Assembly (NCBI GenBank): GCA_937951615.1
Contig: CALFBH010000001.1
Span: forward strand, 84,061-148,060
DNA length: 64,000 nt
Direction of reading: 5' to 3'
From: an uncultured Saprospiraceae bacterium
Lineage (GTDB): Bacteria; Bacteroidota; Bacteroidia; Chitinophagales; Saprospiraceae
Within the stretch, counting starts at the first letter, position 1. Each line of letters begins with the position of its first letter. The notes under the pieces are model-generated. The model did not search any database, was not told the DNA's origin, and saw only the letters and a program-made list of their open reading frames with translations. Position numbers and translations under genes: made by a program. This document shows positions 19,250 to 29,676 of the stretch, piece after piece.

Positions 19250-22200
19250 ATGATGAAGCTTAATCAACTAAGAAACTTTTTATGGACTATTCTTTTATTG
19301 ATACAATGTCAATTGAGTATTGCCCAAATTATTCCAGCCGAACTAGGGATAATTCCATGGCCAAAAAACCTTACAGAAAATGTAGGCAATCTTAATCTAA
19401 CTGTTTCGAGTAGTATAGTTTACGCCGATCCTTCCCTACAAGCTCTGGCAAATATTCTCAAAGACGATATCGGCAAAATTACTGGACTCAACCTTGCCGT
19501 AACATCTGGCACCGCTAATGCTGGCGATATTGAATTGCTTATAAATAATAGCCTTCAGGACGAAGGTTATACTTTAGATGTCAATTCAAAAATCATAATT
19601 ACAGCTAAGGATTATCGGGCAGTCGTATGGGGTATTTCTACCTTATTACAATCCATAAATAGTGATGGTTCTGTAAAGAAGATAAGCATTAGCGATTCGC
19701 CCGATACCAACTACCGGGGACTAATGGTTGACTTAGCAAGGCAATGGCATCCTATAGAAAATATTGAAGATATTATCAATATGTGCCGTTTGTATAAAAT
19801 CAAATATTTGCACTTACACTTGATGGATAGTCAGTATTTTACATTCCCAAGCCAAGCCTACCCCTTGCTGCCTACACCAGGTTTTAGCTATTCTTTGGCA
19901 GAAATGCAGGGACTTGAAGCCTATTCGCAAGCCCGTGGCGTGACGATTGTTCCAGAATTGGAAGTACCTGGTCATGCAGGGGCAATGATAGCAGCCTATC
20001 CCAACCTTTTTGGGTCAGGCACAAGTGGAGCGATCAACTTTGCCCGCGCTGATGTACGGGCTGCCGTCGGAACACTTGTCGGCGAAATTGCTGATGTATT
20101 TCAAGCCACTCCATACTTTCATATAGGTTGCGATGAAGTTGACAAATCTGGCATGGGTTCACATCCCGATTATGTTAATGCCATCACAACGTACAACGTT
20201 GGAGATGTAGAAGGTTTGTTTAATTATTTTATAAATGAAGTGAATGGCTATGTAAAAGCCGAAGGCAAAACGACATTAGCATGGGAGGGCTTCGATTCAG
20301 GAAGGACAGGAAATGCCAAAGTGGATACAGATGTTATAGTTTGCCCATTTGACAATTATACAAGTGCAGATGTTTATGCAAATAATGGGCATGACATCCT
20401 GAATACTTCGTGGTTTCCTTTGTATCTTATTGGATCTACTTATGTACCCACAGAAAAAATATATAGTTGGAACAAAACAGAATTTGGCAGATATGCTTCT
20501 CCTTTCCCTTTCTCCCATAATAATCCCTATCAATATACAATGACCAACACCAGTAAGATAATTGGTGCGCAAACCTGCTCTTGGGAACAAAGGCCTGAAT
20601 ATGAAATCCCCAGTCTGAGAAGTCGCCTATCCCCGATGTCCGAAAAAATTTGGAACACCAATGCCGGAAGAACTTTTGAAGATTATCAAACTCGATTTGC
20701 CAAATCTGATCAGGTGTTGACCACAATACTGGCAACTGTAGTTCCAGAAGCGATTACGCCTTCAGCAAGTTATGAGGTGTTTTCTGATAAAATTGCCATT
20801 CGCTGGAGAGCAGAAGGGCAATACCCAACCGCATACACGCTCTACCGAAGCACAAGCAACAATAACACTACCGCCACACCTATTTTGAGCAATACGACAC
20901 TTACTTCTTATGACGACACCAATGTCAGCAACGGACAAACATATTATTACTGGATTAAAGCACACAATACCATCGGTACAAGTACCTTCGGTAATAGCGC
21001 AGATGGACGCAAAGGAAGCCTCGCGCTGGTCAATATGTACGAACCATTCGATTATGCTGCCAATGCAGGATTGAATGGCTTAAATGGTGGCAACGGTTTT
21101 AGTAATGGATGGAATATTACTGGAAATAACGGCACGATTGAAGTGACAGGTGCCAGCCTGACTTATCCCAATTTGATGACAGGCGGAAATAGTCTGAGTA
21201 TAGAGATGGATGGTACCACCAATTCTTTCTGGGCCGAAAGATCTTTAGCGGGTAGCTTCTGTCCCGAAGGGTCGGAGGTGTGGTTAAGTTTCCTCATCAA
21301 AGCGAATAAAGTTGCCGACGGGCATTGCTTTTTAATTTTTGGAGATGGCTCAATTGGTAAAAAATGGGGCAATGGAATTTATTTTAAAGGAACAAATGTA
21401 CAATTAGGACTGGTCGATGGGGAAACAAATTTGGTGGTATTAAAAATTGAAAGTTTCAATGGAGCGGACAATGTTCATATCTGGACAAATCCAGCCATAG
21501 ATGGCACGCCGCCGGACATGAATGACCCCAACCTATATTTCACCGATAGAGAGGATTTGGGTACAAACCCTAAAGTGGCCTTAAACGTACAACGCTGGGG
21601 AGAAGGACGTTATGAACTGGATGAATTCAGAGTTGGAGATTCTTTTGATGATGTCCTGCCGACAATTGTAGGCTGTGCTGACGCAGACGGAGACAGCGTA
21701 TGCGATGCCGATGATATATGCCCGAATGGTGATGATAATTTAGATAATAATAATAACGGTATCCCTGATGCCTGCGACGCTGGAGTTTGTCTTGAAGAGG
21801 CACTGGATGACTTTGATTATATCGCAAACACAAGCATTGATGCTGCAAATGGTGGTACAGGCTTTAGTGATGCATGGTCGGTAGGTGCCGTCATGAATGG
21901 CTCTGTTGATGTATTGTCAGGATCGCTTTCTTATGCTGGTCACAACAGCTCGGGCAATAAACTCAGAATGACCCTTCAAAATGAAGATGCGACTAAATGG
22001 ATAAGTAGAAACCTAACACAAGCTTTCCAAAATGGAGATACGGTCTGGATGACTTGCCTGATACAGCCCATCTCTCTGGCTGATGGCGGATTCTGGATTA
22101 AACCAAATGGCAGACAGGATATAGCGATAGGAAAACGCTGGGGCAGTCAAATAGCCATTGATAATAGCGGTACAGGAATCAGTGTACAGGAAAATACAGT

Positions 22201-25165
22201 ATCCAAATTAGTGGTCAGATACATATTGGAAAGCAACCAAACCAGAGCGCATCTATGGATTAATAGAAACGATAATTTCACAGATGCCAATGCAGATGCT
22301 ACTAAAACAGTAGGTTCAACAGCAAATATAAGCAGCGTTCAAATTGCTATGGAAAGATGGGGCGATGGTGTTATGGAAATTGATGAATTACACATTGGAT
22401 GTTCGCCCAATCCGACTATAAGCTGTGACCCTTCTTTAGTTGGAACAAGCTGTGACGATGGTGATGTTTGTACAACAGGTGAAACTTATGATAGCAATTG
22501 TAACTGCTCGGGCGGTACATTTCAAGATTTAGACGGTGATAGTATTTGCGACGCTAATGATGCCTGCCCTAATGATGACACCAATACTTGTAATGATAAT
22601 AACGATTGTGACAATCTTTTACCACAACAACAAAATTTGGTTCTGGGCGAACGAACCATGCTTATCATACGTGGAGTCGATTCGATTACGCATACCTGGA
22701 ATAATACTGATACCGACTTAGCCACTTTTAGTACGGAACTTGATACTTATGTTAGGAATACATCCTTCAATAAAGCCTGGGTAACTACCGAAATGACGCC
22801 CGTATATGATTTTACAGTAGATCCTAATAATAACGGTTACTACCCGATGGGGCAGGCACTGCGCACTATCGCCATTAATAACGGCTATGATGTAGATAGC
22901 TATAATGTAATTGCTTACATCCACCAATCCACTACTGACTTTGGTGGAGCAGGGGCACTTGGTTCTGGCAATGGTTTGCAAGGTACACTTTGGGCAAATA
23001 ATAATCTGAGTTGGTATTATCCTGGAAATATACATGAAACTTTTCATGCTTTTGGCGTTGGTCATGCAAATTGTATTGATGGGGGAAATACGGTTTATCC
23101 CGGACAACATGTTGAAGGTTCCGACCCTTATTATTTCATGGGGAGCCAAGGAGATGCCGGACTGGATACAGATATTCCTAATTATATGAAGTATTGGTTT
23201 GGATGGATTGAGCCTTCGGAGGTGTATTGTTTGCCCGAAGTATCCGCCTGTGTTACGCGAAGAATCTATAAAGCTTCTTTAGTGAGTACTTATAATAACC
23301 AGCACAAATACGCTGTCCAACTCGGCGATCATTTATGGATCAGTTATGAGCCGGATAATCAAAATACAAGAATAGTGACGAAGGGGCTAATGTTACACTA
23401 TATTCCGGGGCCGGGATCTGCGATTACAAAACTACTAGATATTCGTCCTGAGTCTATTACTGAGCTGCCACCGGGTGTAGCGAGTAATTATCTACCTGTT
23501 ATTGACTTCTGGGATGCAGCTATGGAGCAGGGAGATATTGTCAATTGGGATGGTACAAATATAACAATGATGGATACTGGAGGCACAGGAGATGAAAAAT
23601 GGGTAGATATTGAATTCTGTGACTGCCTTGTTACCTCAGGCGATGATGATATTGATGGCGTGTGTAATGATTTGGATGTTTGTCCGAACAGTGATGATAA
23701 TCTCGATACAGACGGAGACAATATACCAGATGCCTGCGACGATTGTCCACTGGCGTACAACAATGATTCCAACGAAGATGGTATTTGTGATAATCTACAA
23801 TGCCTGCGCAACGCTGCTGAAAGTTTCAGCTATCCAATAAGTATGGAGATTGATACCGCAAATGGTGGACTAGGCTTTAATGGCAACTGGACGAAGAACA
23901 GCCCTGATAACGGAGTCGTTGAGTTTACTTCAGGTTCATTGTCTTATCCTGATATAACATCTATTGGAGAAAAACTCCACATGAACATTGCCGATGAAAC
24001 CACCAATACTGCCAGTATTTTAAGAGAGTTAGAAGGAGTTTACACCAATGGGGATGAATTTTGGATGAGTGTCCTCATAAAAGCCAATAACATAGGAGCT
24101 GGTGGTTTTTGGATAAAACCAGGTAATCGTCAGGACATTGCCATAGGCAAAAGATGGGGAACGCAGTTCTCAATTGACAATAATAGCTCAGTTAATACGA
24201 TTCAGGGAAATACAACACACTGGTTGGTGGCAAGATACAGATTAGAGGCAACACAGACGATAGCTGAACTTTGGGTAGATCCAGACCCCGCAACATTCGA
24301 TGTGAATGTTCCCGATGCTACAAAAATAGCGGGATCCATCAGTAATATAAGTTCTGTCGCTATAGCCATTGAACGTTACGGACTTGGTGATTATGAAATC
24401 GACGAATTGCGTTTTGACTGCCAGCCTCCTGCACCGCTCGAACCTAATTGTATAGACATTCAATTACAGGTAATGTTGGAAGGAGCTTATGATATTACGA
24501 CTACTGAAATGAGCACTAAACTTAATACCGAGCGTGGACTACTACCAGGACAAACACCCCTCAATGCCTTAGTAGCACCTACGCCCTCCGGACAACCTTA
24601 TAGTGCTAACCCCTGGAACTATAATGGAGGCGAAGGCTCAGATTGGACAGATACAAATTACGCTGCGGATATAGTTGATTGGGTATTGATCTCTTTTAGA
24701 ACGAGCAGGGAAAAAAACACAGAAATTGCACAAGCTGCTGCATTAGTAAATAAAAGCGGTCTTGTCCAGTTCCCAAGCTGTGCTTTACTCAACCAGGGTA
24801 TAGATTCAGTCTATATAGTCATAGAACACCGAAATCATATTGGCATTATGTCACCTTACGCTATTCCTGTTATCAATGGAGTATTAAGTTACGATTTCAC
24901 AGCAGCAGACAGCTACAAGGATACGACCAGCTTTGGTCAAAAACAGTTAGCTAATGGCAACTGGTGCATGTTCGCAGGTGATGTTGATCAGTCAGATCTT
25001 CCGAGTTATGATATAAATGGTATAGACAAAGCAGCCTGGAGTCCAGAAAATGGGCTTTTTGATCAATATTCTGATACTGACATGAATCTGGATGGCGATA
25101 CCAATGGCGCAGATAAAGCCCTCTGGGATCTAAATAATGGCGTGTCTTCGAGGGTACCGAAATAA
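19250..25165 (+). CDS. Secreted GH20 beta-N-acetylhexosaminidase fused to a metzincin protease, SSRVPK-terminal
   Basis: 1,971 residues with signal peptide (LRNFLWTILLLIQCQLSIAQ). A GH20b domain (~25-155) and GH20 catalytic barrel (~160-490) carry the catalytic Asp-Glu pair D295-E296 (FHIGCDEV); the role is release of terminal N-acetylglucosamine or N-acetylgalactosamine. Then come a fibronectin III domain (~505-590) and three ~200-residue repeated concanavalin-like domains (~598-800, 848-1055, 1515-1730), each with the RWG-x5-EIDELR-like ending. Between the second and third lies a second catalytic unit (~1122-1450) with the metzincin motif HETFHAFGVGH (H1262, E1263, H1266, H1272). Thrombospondin-3-like Ca-binding linkers (DADGDSVCDADDICP) join the parts. 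The shared module occupies 1734-1971. The ATG at 19253 is an equally possible start. Confidence 0.9.
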   Translation: MMKLNQLRNFLWTILLLIQCQLSIAQIIPAELGIIPWPKNLTENVGNLNLTVSSSIVYADPSLQALANILKDDIGKITGLNLAVTSGTANAGDIELLINNSLQDEGYTLDVNSKIIITAKDYRAVVWGISTLLQSINSDGSVKKISISDSPDTNYRGLMVDLARQWHPIENIEDIINMCRLYKIKYLHLHLMDSQYFTFPSQAYPLLPTPGFSYSLAEMQGLEAYSQARGVTIVPELEVPGHAGAMIAAYPNLFGSGTSGAINFARADVRAAVGTLVGEIADVFQATPYFHIGCDEVDKSGMGSHPDYVNAITTYNVGDVEGLFNYFINEVNGYVKAEGKTTLAWEGFDSGRTGNAKVDTDVIVCPFDNYTSADVYANNGHDILNTSWFPLYLIGSTYVPTEKIYSWNKTEFGRYASPFPFSHNNPYQYTMTNTSKIIGAQTCSWEQRPEYEIPSLRSRLSPMSEKIWNTNAGRTFEDYQTRFAKSDQVLTTILATVVPEAITPSASYEVFSDKIAIRWRAEGQYPTAYTLYRSTSNNNTTATPILSNTTLTSYDDTNVSNGQTYYYWIKAHNTIGTSTFGNSADGRKGSLALVNMYEPFDYAANAGLNGLNGGNGFSNGWNITGNNGTIEVTGASLTYPNLMTGGNSLSIEMDGTTNSFWAERSLAGSFCPEGSEVWLSFLIKANKVADGHCFLIFGDGSIGKKWGNGIYFKGTNVQLGLVDGETNLVVLKIESFNGADNVHIWTNPAIDGTPPDMNDPNLYFTDREDLGTNPKVALNVQRWGEGRYELDEFRVGDSFDDVLPTIVGCADADGDSVCDADDICPNGDDNLDNNNNGIPDACDAGVCLEEALDDFDYIANTSIDAANGGTGFSDAWSVGAVMNGSVDVLSGSLSYAGHNSSGNKLRMTLQNEDATKWISRNLTQAFQNGDTVWMTCLIQPISLADGGFWIKPNGRQDIAIGKRWGSQIAIDNSGTGISVQENTVSKLVVRYILESNQTRAHLWINRNDNFTDANADATKTVGSTANISSVQIAMERWGDGVMEIDELHIGCSPNPTISCDPSLVGTSCDDGDVCTTGETYDSNCNCSGGTFQDLDGDSICDANDACPNDDTNTCNDNNDCDNLLPQQQNLVLGERTMLIIRGVDSITHTWNNTDTDLATFSTELDTYVRNTSFNKAWVTTEMTPVYDFTVDPNNNGYYPMGQALRTIAINNGYDVDSYNVIAYIHQSTTDFGGAGALGSGNGLQGTLWANNNLSWYYPGNIHETFHAFGVGHANCIDGGNTVYPGQHVEGSDPYYFMGSQGDAGLDTDIPNYMKYWFGWIEPSEVYCLPEVSACVTRRIYKASLVSTYNNQHKYAVQLGDHLWISYEPDNQNTRIVTKGLMLHYIPGPGSAITKLLDIRPESITELPPGVASNYLPVIDFWDAAMEQGDIVNWDGTNITMMDTGGTGDEKWVDIEFCDCLVTSGDDDIDGVCNDLDVCPNSDDNLDTDGDNIPDACDDCPLAYNNDSNEDGICDNLQCLRNAAESFSYPISMEIDTANGGLGFNGNWTKNSPDNGVVEFTSGSLSYPDITSIGEKLHMNIADETTNTASILRELEGVYTNGDEFWMSVLIKANNIGAGGFWIKPGNRQDIAIGKRWGTQFSIDNNSSVNTIQGNTTHWLVARYRLEATQTIAELWVDPDPATFDVNVPDATKIAGSISNISSVAIAIERYGLGDYEIDELRFDCQPPAPLEPNCIDIQLQVMLEGAYDITTTEMSTKLNTERGLLPGQTPLNALVAPTPSGQPYSANPWNYNGGEGSDWTDTNYAADIVDWVLISFRTSREKNTEIAQAAALVNKSGLVQFPSCALLNQGIDSVYIVIEHRNHIGIMSPYAIPVINGVLSYDFTAADSYKDTTSFGQKQLANGNWCMFAGDVDQSDLPSYDINGIDKAAWSPENGLFDQYSDTDMNLDGDTNGADKALWDLNNGVSSRVPK

Positions 25166-25273
25166 ATGGAGTGAACTGCTAAATCTTCCTCCAATTCATA
25201 ACGGAGTATCAAATATCCAGCGATTCCCTCCTTTTTTTACAAAAACTATATCAAAGCTTAAATTTCAAATATA

Positions 25274-28200
25274 ATGAAAAATTGTTTAATTATTTTTCTG
25301 ACGCTAATGTGTGTACAGCAAATTAGTTTCGCACAATTCTCCGCAAGTGGCTTAGCAGGAGAATCCCTGAATAATCCAACGTCCTTACAATTTGGACCTG
25401 ACAACAAATTGTACGTGTCACAGCAAAATGGACTCATTAAAGTTTACACGATTGTGAGAAATGGTGCAAATGACTATCAGGTAACTGCCACAGAGGATAT
25501 TAACTTGGTCAAAAATATCCAAAATCACAACGACGATGGTACACTGAACAATCAAAATAAACGTCAGGTAACAGGAATTTTGGTAACAGGAACGACCAAT
25601 AATCCTATTTTGTACGTCACTTCGAGCGACCCTCGCATCGGTGGTGGTGGCGGCGGTGGAGACGCAAACCTCGACACCAATTCGGGTATGATTTCCAAAT
25701 TGACCAAAAACGGCAATAGCTGGACCAAAGTGGATTTAGTACGCGGCCTGCCGCGTTCAGAAGAAAATCACGCCACCAACGGCATTCAGATTGATGCTGC
25801 TACCAACATCATGTATGTAGCGCAAGGCGGACACACCAACGCAGGTGCGCCCTCCAATAACTTTGCCTTTCATACTGAATACGCGCTTTCAGCTGCCATA
25901 TTGACCATAAATTTGAACGCAATTGAGGCAATGCCAAATAAAACTGACTCACAATCAGGCGCGATATACAAATACGACTTACCAACTGTGAATGATCCAA
26001 CTCGTTCTAATGTGAACGGAAAAGATGTAAACGACCCTTTTGGTGGAAATGACGGACTCAACCAAGCCCTTATCGTTCCTGGAGGTCCAGTACAAGTTTA
26101 TTCCCCCGGTTATCGTAATGCCTATGACCTCGTATTAACCGAAAATGGAAAATTATATACTTGGGACAATGGCGCAAACGGCGGTTGGGGTGGACACCCC
26201 GCTAACGAAGGTGGCGGTTCGGCAACCAACAACTGGATTCCCGGTGAACCTGGCTCAACAGGACCCGGACCAAATGATGCCCAAGTCAATAACTTGGATG
26301 GTTTGCACTACATCACGGGGCCTGGATATTACGGCGGACATCCAAACCCTATCAGAGCAAATCCAAATGGTGCGGGGTTGTTTACAAATAACCAGGCCGG
26401 TGGACAGAACGGTGTTTGGCGAACAAACGTAAATGGAAACTCGGCAACTTCTTTACCCGCTGATTGGCCTCCTTTATCATTATCCGCTGCAAATCCCATT
26501 GAAGGGGACTTTCAAAATGCAGGTGTAGATGACCAGAGTTTATTTACTGTACAATCCTCCACAAATGGTATGGTGGAATACACGGCAAATAATCTGGGAG
26601 GTGCTTATAAAGGAAACCTCTTGGCAGCTTCGTTCAATGGAATCATTTATAACGTTAAACGCAACGCAGCAGGTACTATCAATAATAACAACGATGTGAG
26701 TGTTTTTGCCTCCAATTTTGGCGCAACACCGCTTGATGTGACAGCGCAAGGCAATAATGACATATTTCCCGGTACCGTATGGGCAGCCACTTATGGATCG
26801 GATAATATTACGATTTTTGAACCCACTGATTATGACGGAGCCAATCCGCCAGCAGGAGGCGATAATATATATATAAACTGCGGCGGACCGACCCTTACCT
26901 TTGGTAATGTATGGCAGGCAGATAATTATTTTGTAAACGGCAATATCTTTAGTACAAACACGCCTATAAGTGGCACCTCCAACGATGCCCTCTATCAATC
27001 GGAAAGATGGGGCGGAAATCTAAGCTACAACATTCCCGTATCAAACGGACTCACAAAAGTCAAACTCCATTTTGCTGAAATTTACGCTGGGGCAAATAGC
27101 GTTGGAGCAAGGGTGTTTGACGTTTTTATTGAAGGCAATTTAGTACTGGATGATTTAGACATATTTAATGAAGTTGGTGCTAATGCTGCCTTGGTAAAAA
27201 CATTTGACGTAACAGTTACAGATGGTACGCTGAACATAAATATGCAGGCGATAGTCAATAATCCCAAATTGAGTGCTATCGTTATTACGCAGGAAGGGCA
27301 GGGTTGTAGTGGCCAATATTCTAACAGTATCGACGAAGATAATGACGGTTTTACGAATGCCGATGAAATAGACAATAATGCGGATCCTTGCAACGGAGCT
27401 ATCGTACCAACAGATTTCGATGGTACACTTATCAATGGATTTTTAGTCTCCAATTTGAATGACCCTGACGATGATGATGATGGTATTTCTGACAACACGG
27501 ATAAATTTGCCTGGGATGCCAATAATGGTATCGGAACTACTTTACCCATTGATTATCCCTTCCTAAATGGCGACCCTGGATTTGGATTCTTTGGTTTGGG
27601 ATTTACCGGTTTAATGACCAATAATAGCAATGATTATTTGGATTTAATCAAAGATGAAGATAATAGTGATACAGAAATTATCGCAGGTGGAGCCGTAGGT
27701 TTATTTACCATAAATAATGTTCCCAACAGCACTCCAGTAAATAATACTAACAATCAGCAAAATGGCTACCAATTCGGAATTGATGTCAATAGTTCAACAC
27801 AGCCTTTTATTATTGAATCAGCTATTTTAGGACCTGTATTTACATCAACACCTGACCAATTTCAATCACAGGGTATTTTTATTGGCAATGGAGACCAAAA
27901 TAATTATTTAAAAGTAGTCGTCACCGCAAATAGTGGCAATCCCGCTATTGAAATTGGCAACGAAGTCAATGGCTCATTCACTTCACAAGTAATTCCCGTG
28001 TCGAATATTGGCAATGTATCTCAGTTGAGTCTCTTCTTAAAAGTAAATCCTGCTAATGGTGTCGTGCAAGCCCAATATAGTCTATCCGGGCAAGCGATTG
28101 ATATAGGTAATTCCATTACGCTCTCTGGTCCTGCATTGACGACACTCCAAGCCTCTGGTCAGAGTTTAGCAGTAGGGCTTATCAGTACAAAGGGGGACTC

Positions 28201-29419
28201 AAATTCTAATTTTAACGCTACTTGGGATTATATTAAAATAAATACAGATACTACACCACCTGCTACCGGAGAAGGTTTGAGTGCGACCTACTTCAATAAT
28301 ATAGATTTCACAGGCAGCACAATCACTAGAATAGACCCTGTGATTGATTTCAGTTGGGGCGGAGGCTCGCCAGATGCTGCTATTGGAAACGACACTTATT
28401 CTGCACGTTGGGAGGGTTTCGTAGAAGCTCCTACAAGCGGCATCTATACTTTTTTTACCAATACTGATGATGGGGCAAGATTATGGGTGAATGATCAACT
28501 CATCATTGATAGATGGGTCAATCAAGGACCTACGGAAATAGAGGGAACGATACAAATGACCGCTGGGCAAAAAATACCGATTAAAATGGAATACTTTGAA
28601 AACGGCGGTGGAGCTGTGGCTCAATTGCGCTGGCAAGGGCCAGGCGTTTCAAAGCAAATCATTCCAAGTAGTAAGCTCTTTCCTAGCTCTGGTAGTGAAT
28701 GTAATGTAGCAAACCTGGCATTAGGTAAAAATGTCTCACAATCCTCTGATTATGAAGGGACACTCACAGCGAGTAAAGCGAATGATGACAATAGTGATTC
28801 ATTTTCTCATACCGAAAACAACACAAATGCCTGGTGGGAGATAGACCTCGGAGCAGTATATGATATTTCAAAAGTAGAATTAGTAAACAGAAAAGATTGC
28901 TGTCAGGATAGATTAAGTGATTTTTATGTATTGGTTTCGGATGTGCCGTTTAGTTCGAAAAATCTATCTACAACGCTCAATCAATCCGGGGTCAGTGATT
29001 ACTATCAAGAAGGTGCGGTAGCTGCTAGCAAAGAAATCGAGATCAACCGGACGGGCAGGTATGTAAGGGTACAACTTGAAGGTACAAATTTTCTGCACTT
29101 AGGAGAAGTGCAGGTATTGGGCTGTACCGACTCAAACCCGAGGCTAAGTCAGGAGGCAAGAGTGTCCAGTCTCTTATATCCAAACCCGACCACTGATGGG
29201 CTGTTTTTGGATCTTGATTCGTATTACTTCGATAAAAATGTCGATTACACGATTATGAATGTACAAGGCCAATTGCTTGAATCAGCTACGCTTGGTTTAA
29301 TTTATGCCAACATAGCAGAAGTAGATGTGAGTAGTTCCAAATTTGTGGCAGGTACTTACTTCCTCTCTCTGACTACAGGAGACAGCAGAGAAGTACTCAG
29401 GTTTGTTATAATGAAATAA
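25274..29419 (+). CDS. Secreted sugar-dehydrogenase-like propeller with malectin, PA14 and discoidin domains and a T9SS tail
   Basis: 1,381 residues with signal peptide (MKNCLIIFLTLMCVQQISFA). Residues ~25-525 resemble the soluble glucose/sorbosone dehydrogenase propeller (NPTSLQFGPDNKLYVSQQNG; RNAYDLVLTENGKLYTWDNG), probably PQQ-type, though cofactor residues are not verified. A malectin domain (~529-670), a Ca-binding Asp-rich linker, a concanavalin-like domain (~740-990), PA14 (~999-1140; YTFFTNTDDGARLWVNDQLI) and an F5/8-type C domain (~1145-1290) follow. The last ~80 residues (LYPNPTTDGLFLDL...GTYFLSLTTGDSREVLRFVIMK) are a standard type-A T9SS sorting tail. This distinguishes it from its four cluster neighbours, which carry the SSRVPK module. 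It was probably brought together with them for glycan binding and oxidation at the cell surface. Confidence 0.85.
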   Translation: MKNCLIIFLTLMCVQQISFAQFSASGLAGESLNNPTSLQFGPDNKLYVSQQNGLIKVYTIVRNGANDYQVTATEDINLVKNIQNHNDDGTLNNQNKRQVTGILVTGTTNNPILYVTSSDPRIGGGGGGGDANLDTNSGMISKLTKNGNSWTKVDLVRGLPRSEENHATNGIQIDAATNIMYVAQGGHTNAGAPSNNFAFHTEYALSAAILTINLNAIEAMPNKTDSQSGAIYKYDLPTVNDPTRSNVNGKDVNDPFGGNDGLNQALIVPGGPVQVYSPGYRNAYDLVLTENGKLYTWDNGANGGWGGHPANEGGGSATNNWIPGEPGSTGPGPNDAQVNNLDGLHYITGPGYYGGHPNPIRANPNGAGLFTNNQAGGQNGVWRTNVNGNSATSLPADWPPLSLSAANPIEGDFQNAGVDDQSLFTVQSSTNGMVEYTANNLGGAYKGNLLAASFNGIIYNVKRNAAGTINNNNDVSVFASNFGATPLDVTAQGNNDIFPGTVWAATYGSDNITIFEPTDYDGANPPAGGDNIYINCGGPTLTFGNVWQADNYFVNGNIFSTNTPISGTSNDALYQSERWGGNLSYNIPVSNGLTKVKLHFAEIYAGANSVGARVFDVFIEGNLVLDDLDIFNEVGANAALVKTFDVTVTDGTLNINMQAIVNNPKLSAIVITQEGQGCSGQYSNSIDEDNDGFTNADEIDNNADPCNGAIVPTDFDGTLINGFLVSNLNDPDDDDDGISDNTDKFAWDANNGIGTTLPIDYPFLNGDPGFGFFGLGFTGLMTNNSNDYLDLIKDEDNSDTEIIAGGAVGLFTINNVPNSTPVNNTNNQQNGYQFGIDVNSSTQPFIIESAILGPVFTSTPDQFQSQGIFIGNGDQNNYLKVVVTANSGNPAIEIGNEVNGSFTSQVIPVSNIGNVSQLSLFLKVNPANGVVQAQYSLSGQAIDIGNSITLSGPALTTLQASGQSLAVGLISTKGDSNSNFNATWDYIKINTDTTPPATGEGLSATYFNNIDFTGSTITRIDPVIDFSWGGGSPDAAIGNDTYSARWEGFVEAPTSGIYTFFTNTDDGARLWVNDQLIIDRWVNQGPTEIEGTIQMTAGQKIPIKMEYFENGGGAVAQLRWQGPGVSKQIIPSSKLFPSSGSECNVANLALGKNVSQSSDYEGTLTASKANDDNSDSFSHTENNTNAWWEIDLGAVYDISKVELVNRKDCCQDRLSDFYVLVSDVPFSSKNLSTTLNQSGVSDYYQEGAVAASKEIEINRTGRYVRVQLEGTNFLHLGEVQVLGCTDSNPRLSQEARVSSLLYPNPTTDGLFLDLDSYYFDKNVDYTIMNVQGQLLESATLGLIYANIAEVDVSSSKFVAGTYFLSLTTGDSREVLRFVIMK

Positions 29420-29614
29420 ATTTTTTACCATTACTAAATAGCCTAAGAACTGTGAGGAAATAAGAAACCTCAATCGCGACTGGCAAAATAATCATTATTT
29501 TATAAACCTTATAAACTCCCTTGACCAGCGTTGATAAAAGTTGGGGCTATATATTCAATATGGGTTAATGATGCTTATGGTAAAGTACAATTGACTTTTG
29601 TTACAGGATAGTCC

Positions 29615-29662
29615 GTTCTTGGACATAATTCTATATTAAAATTATGTCCAAGAACTTTTTTT
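29615..29662 (+). terminator. Intrinsic-terminator-like hairpin ahead of the sulfatase
   Basis: A perfect 15-bp stem, 29615-29629 (gttcttggacataat) with 29641-29655 (attatgtccaagaac), has an 11-nt loop and is followed by seven T at 29656-29662. It lies about 200 bp after the preceding stop codon and 15 bp before the sulfatase ATG used here, so it could either end read-through from the upstream genes or attenuate the sulfatase. It also covers a spurious ATG at 29644. Confidence 0.7.
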
Positions 29663-29676
29663 ATAAAAATAAGATT

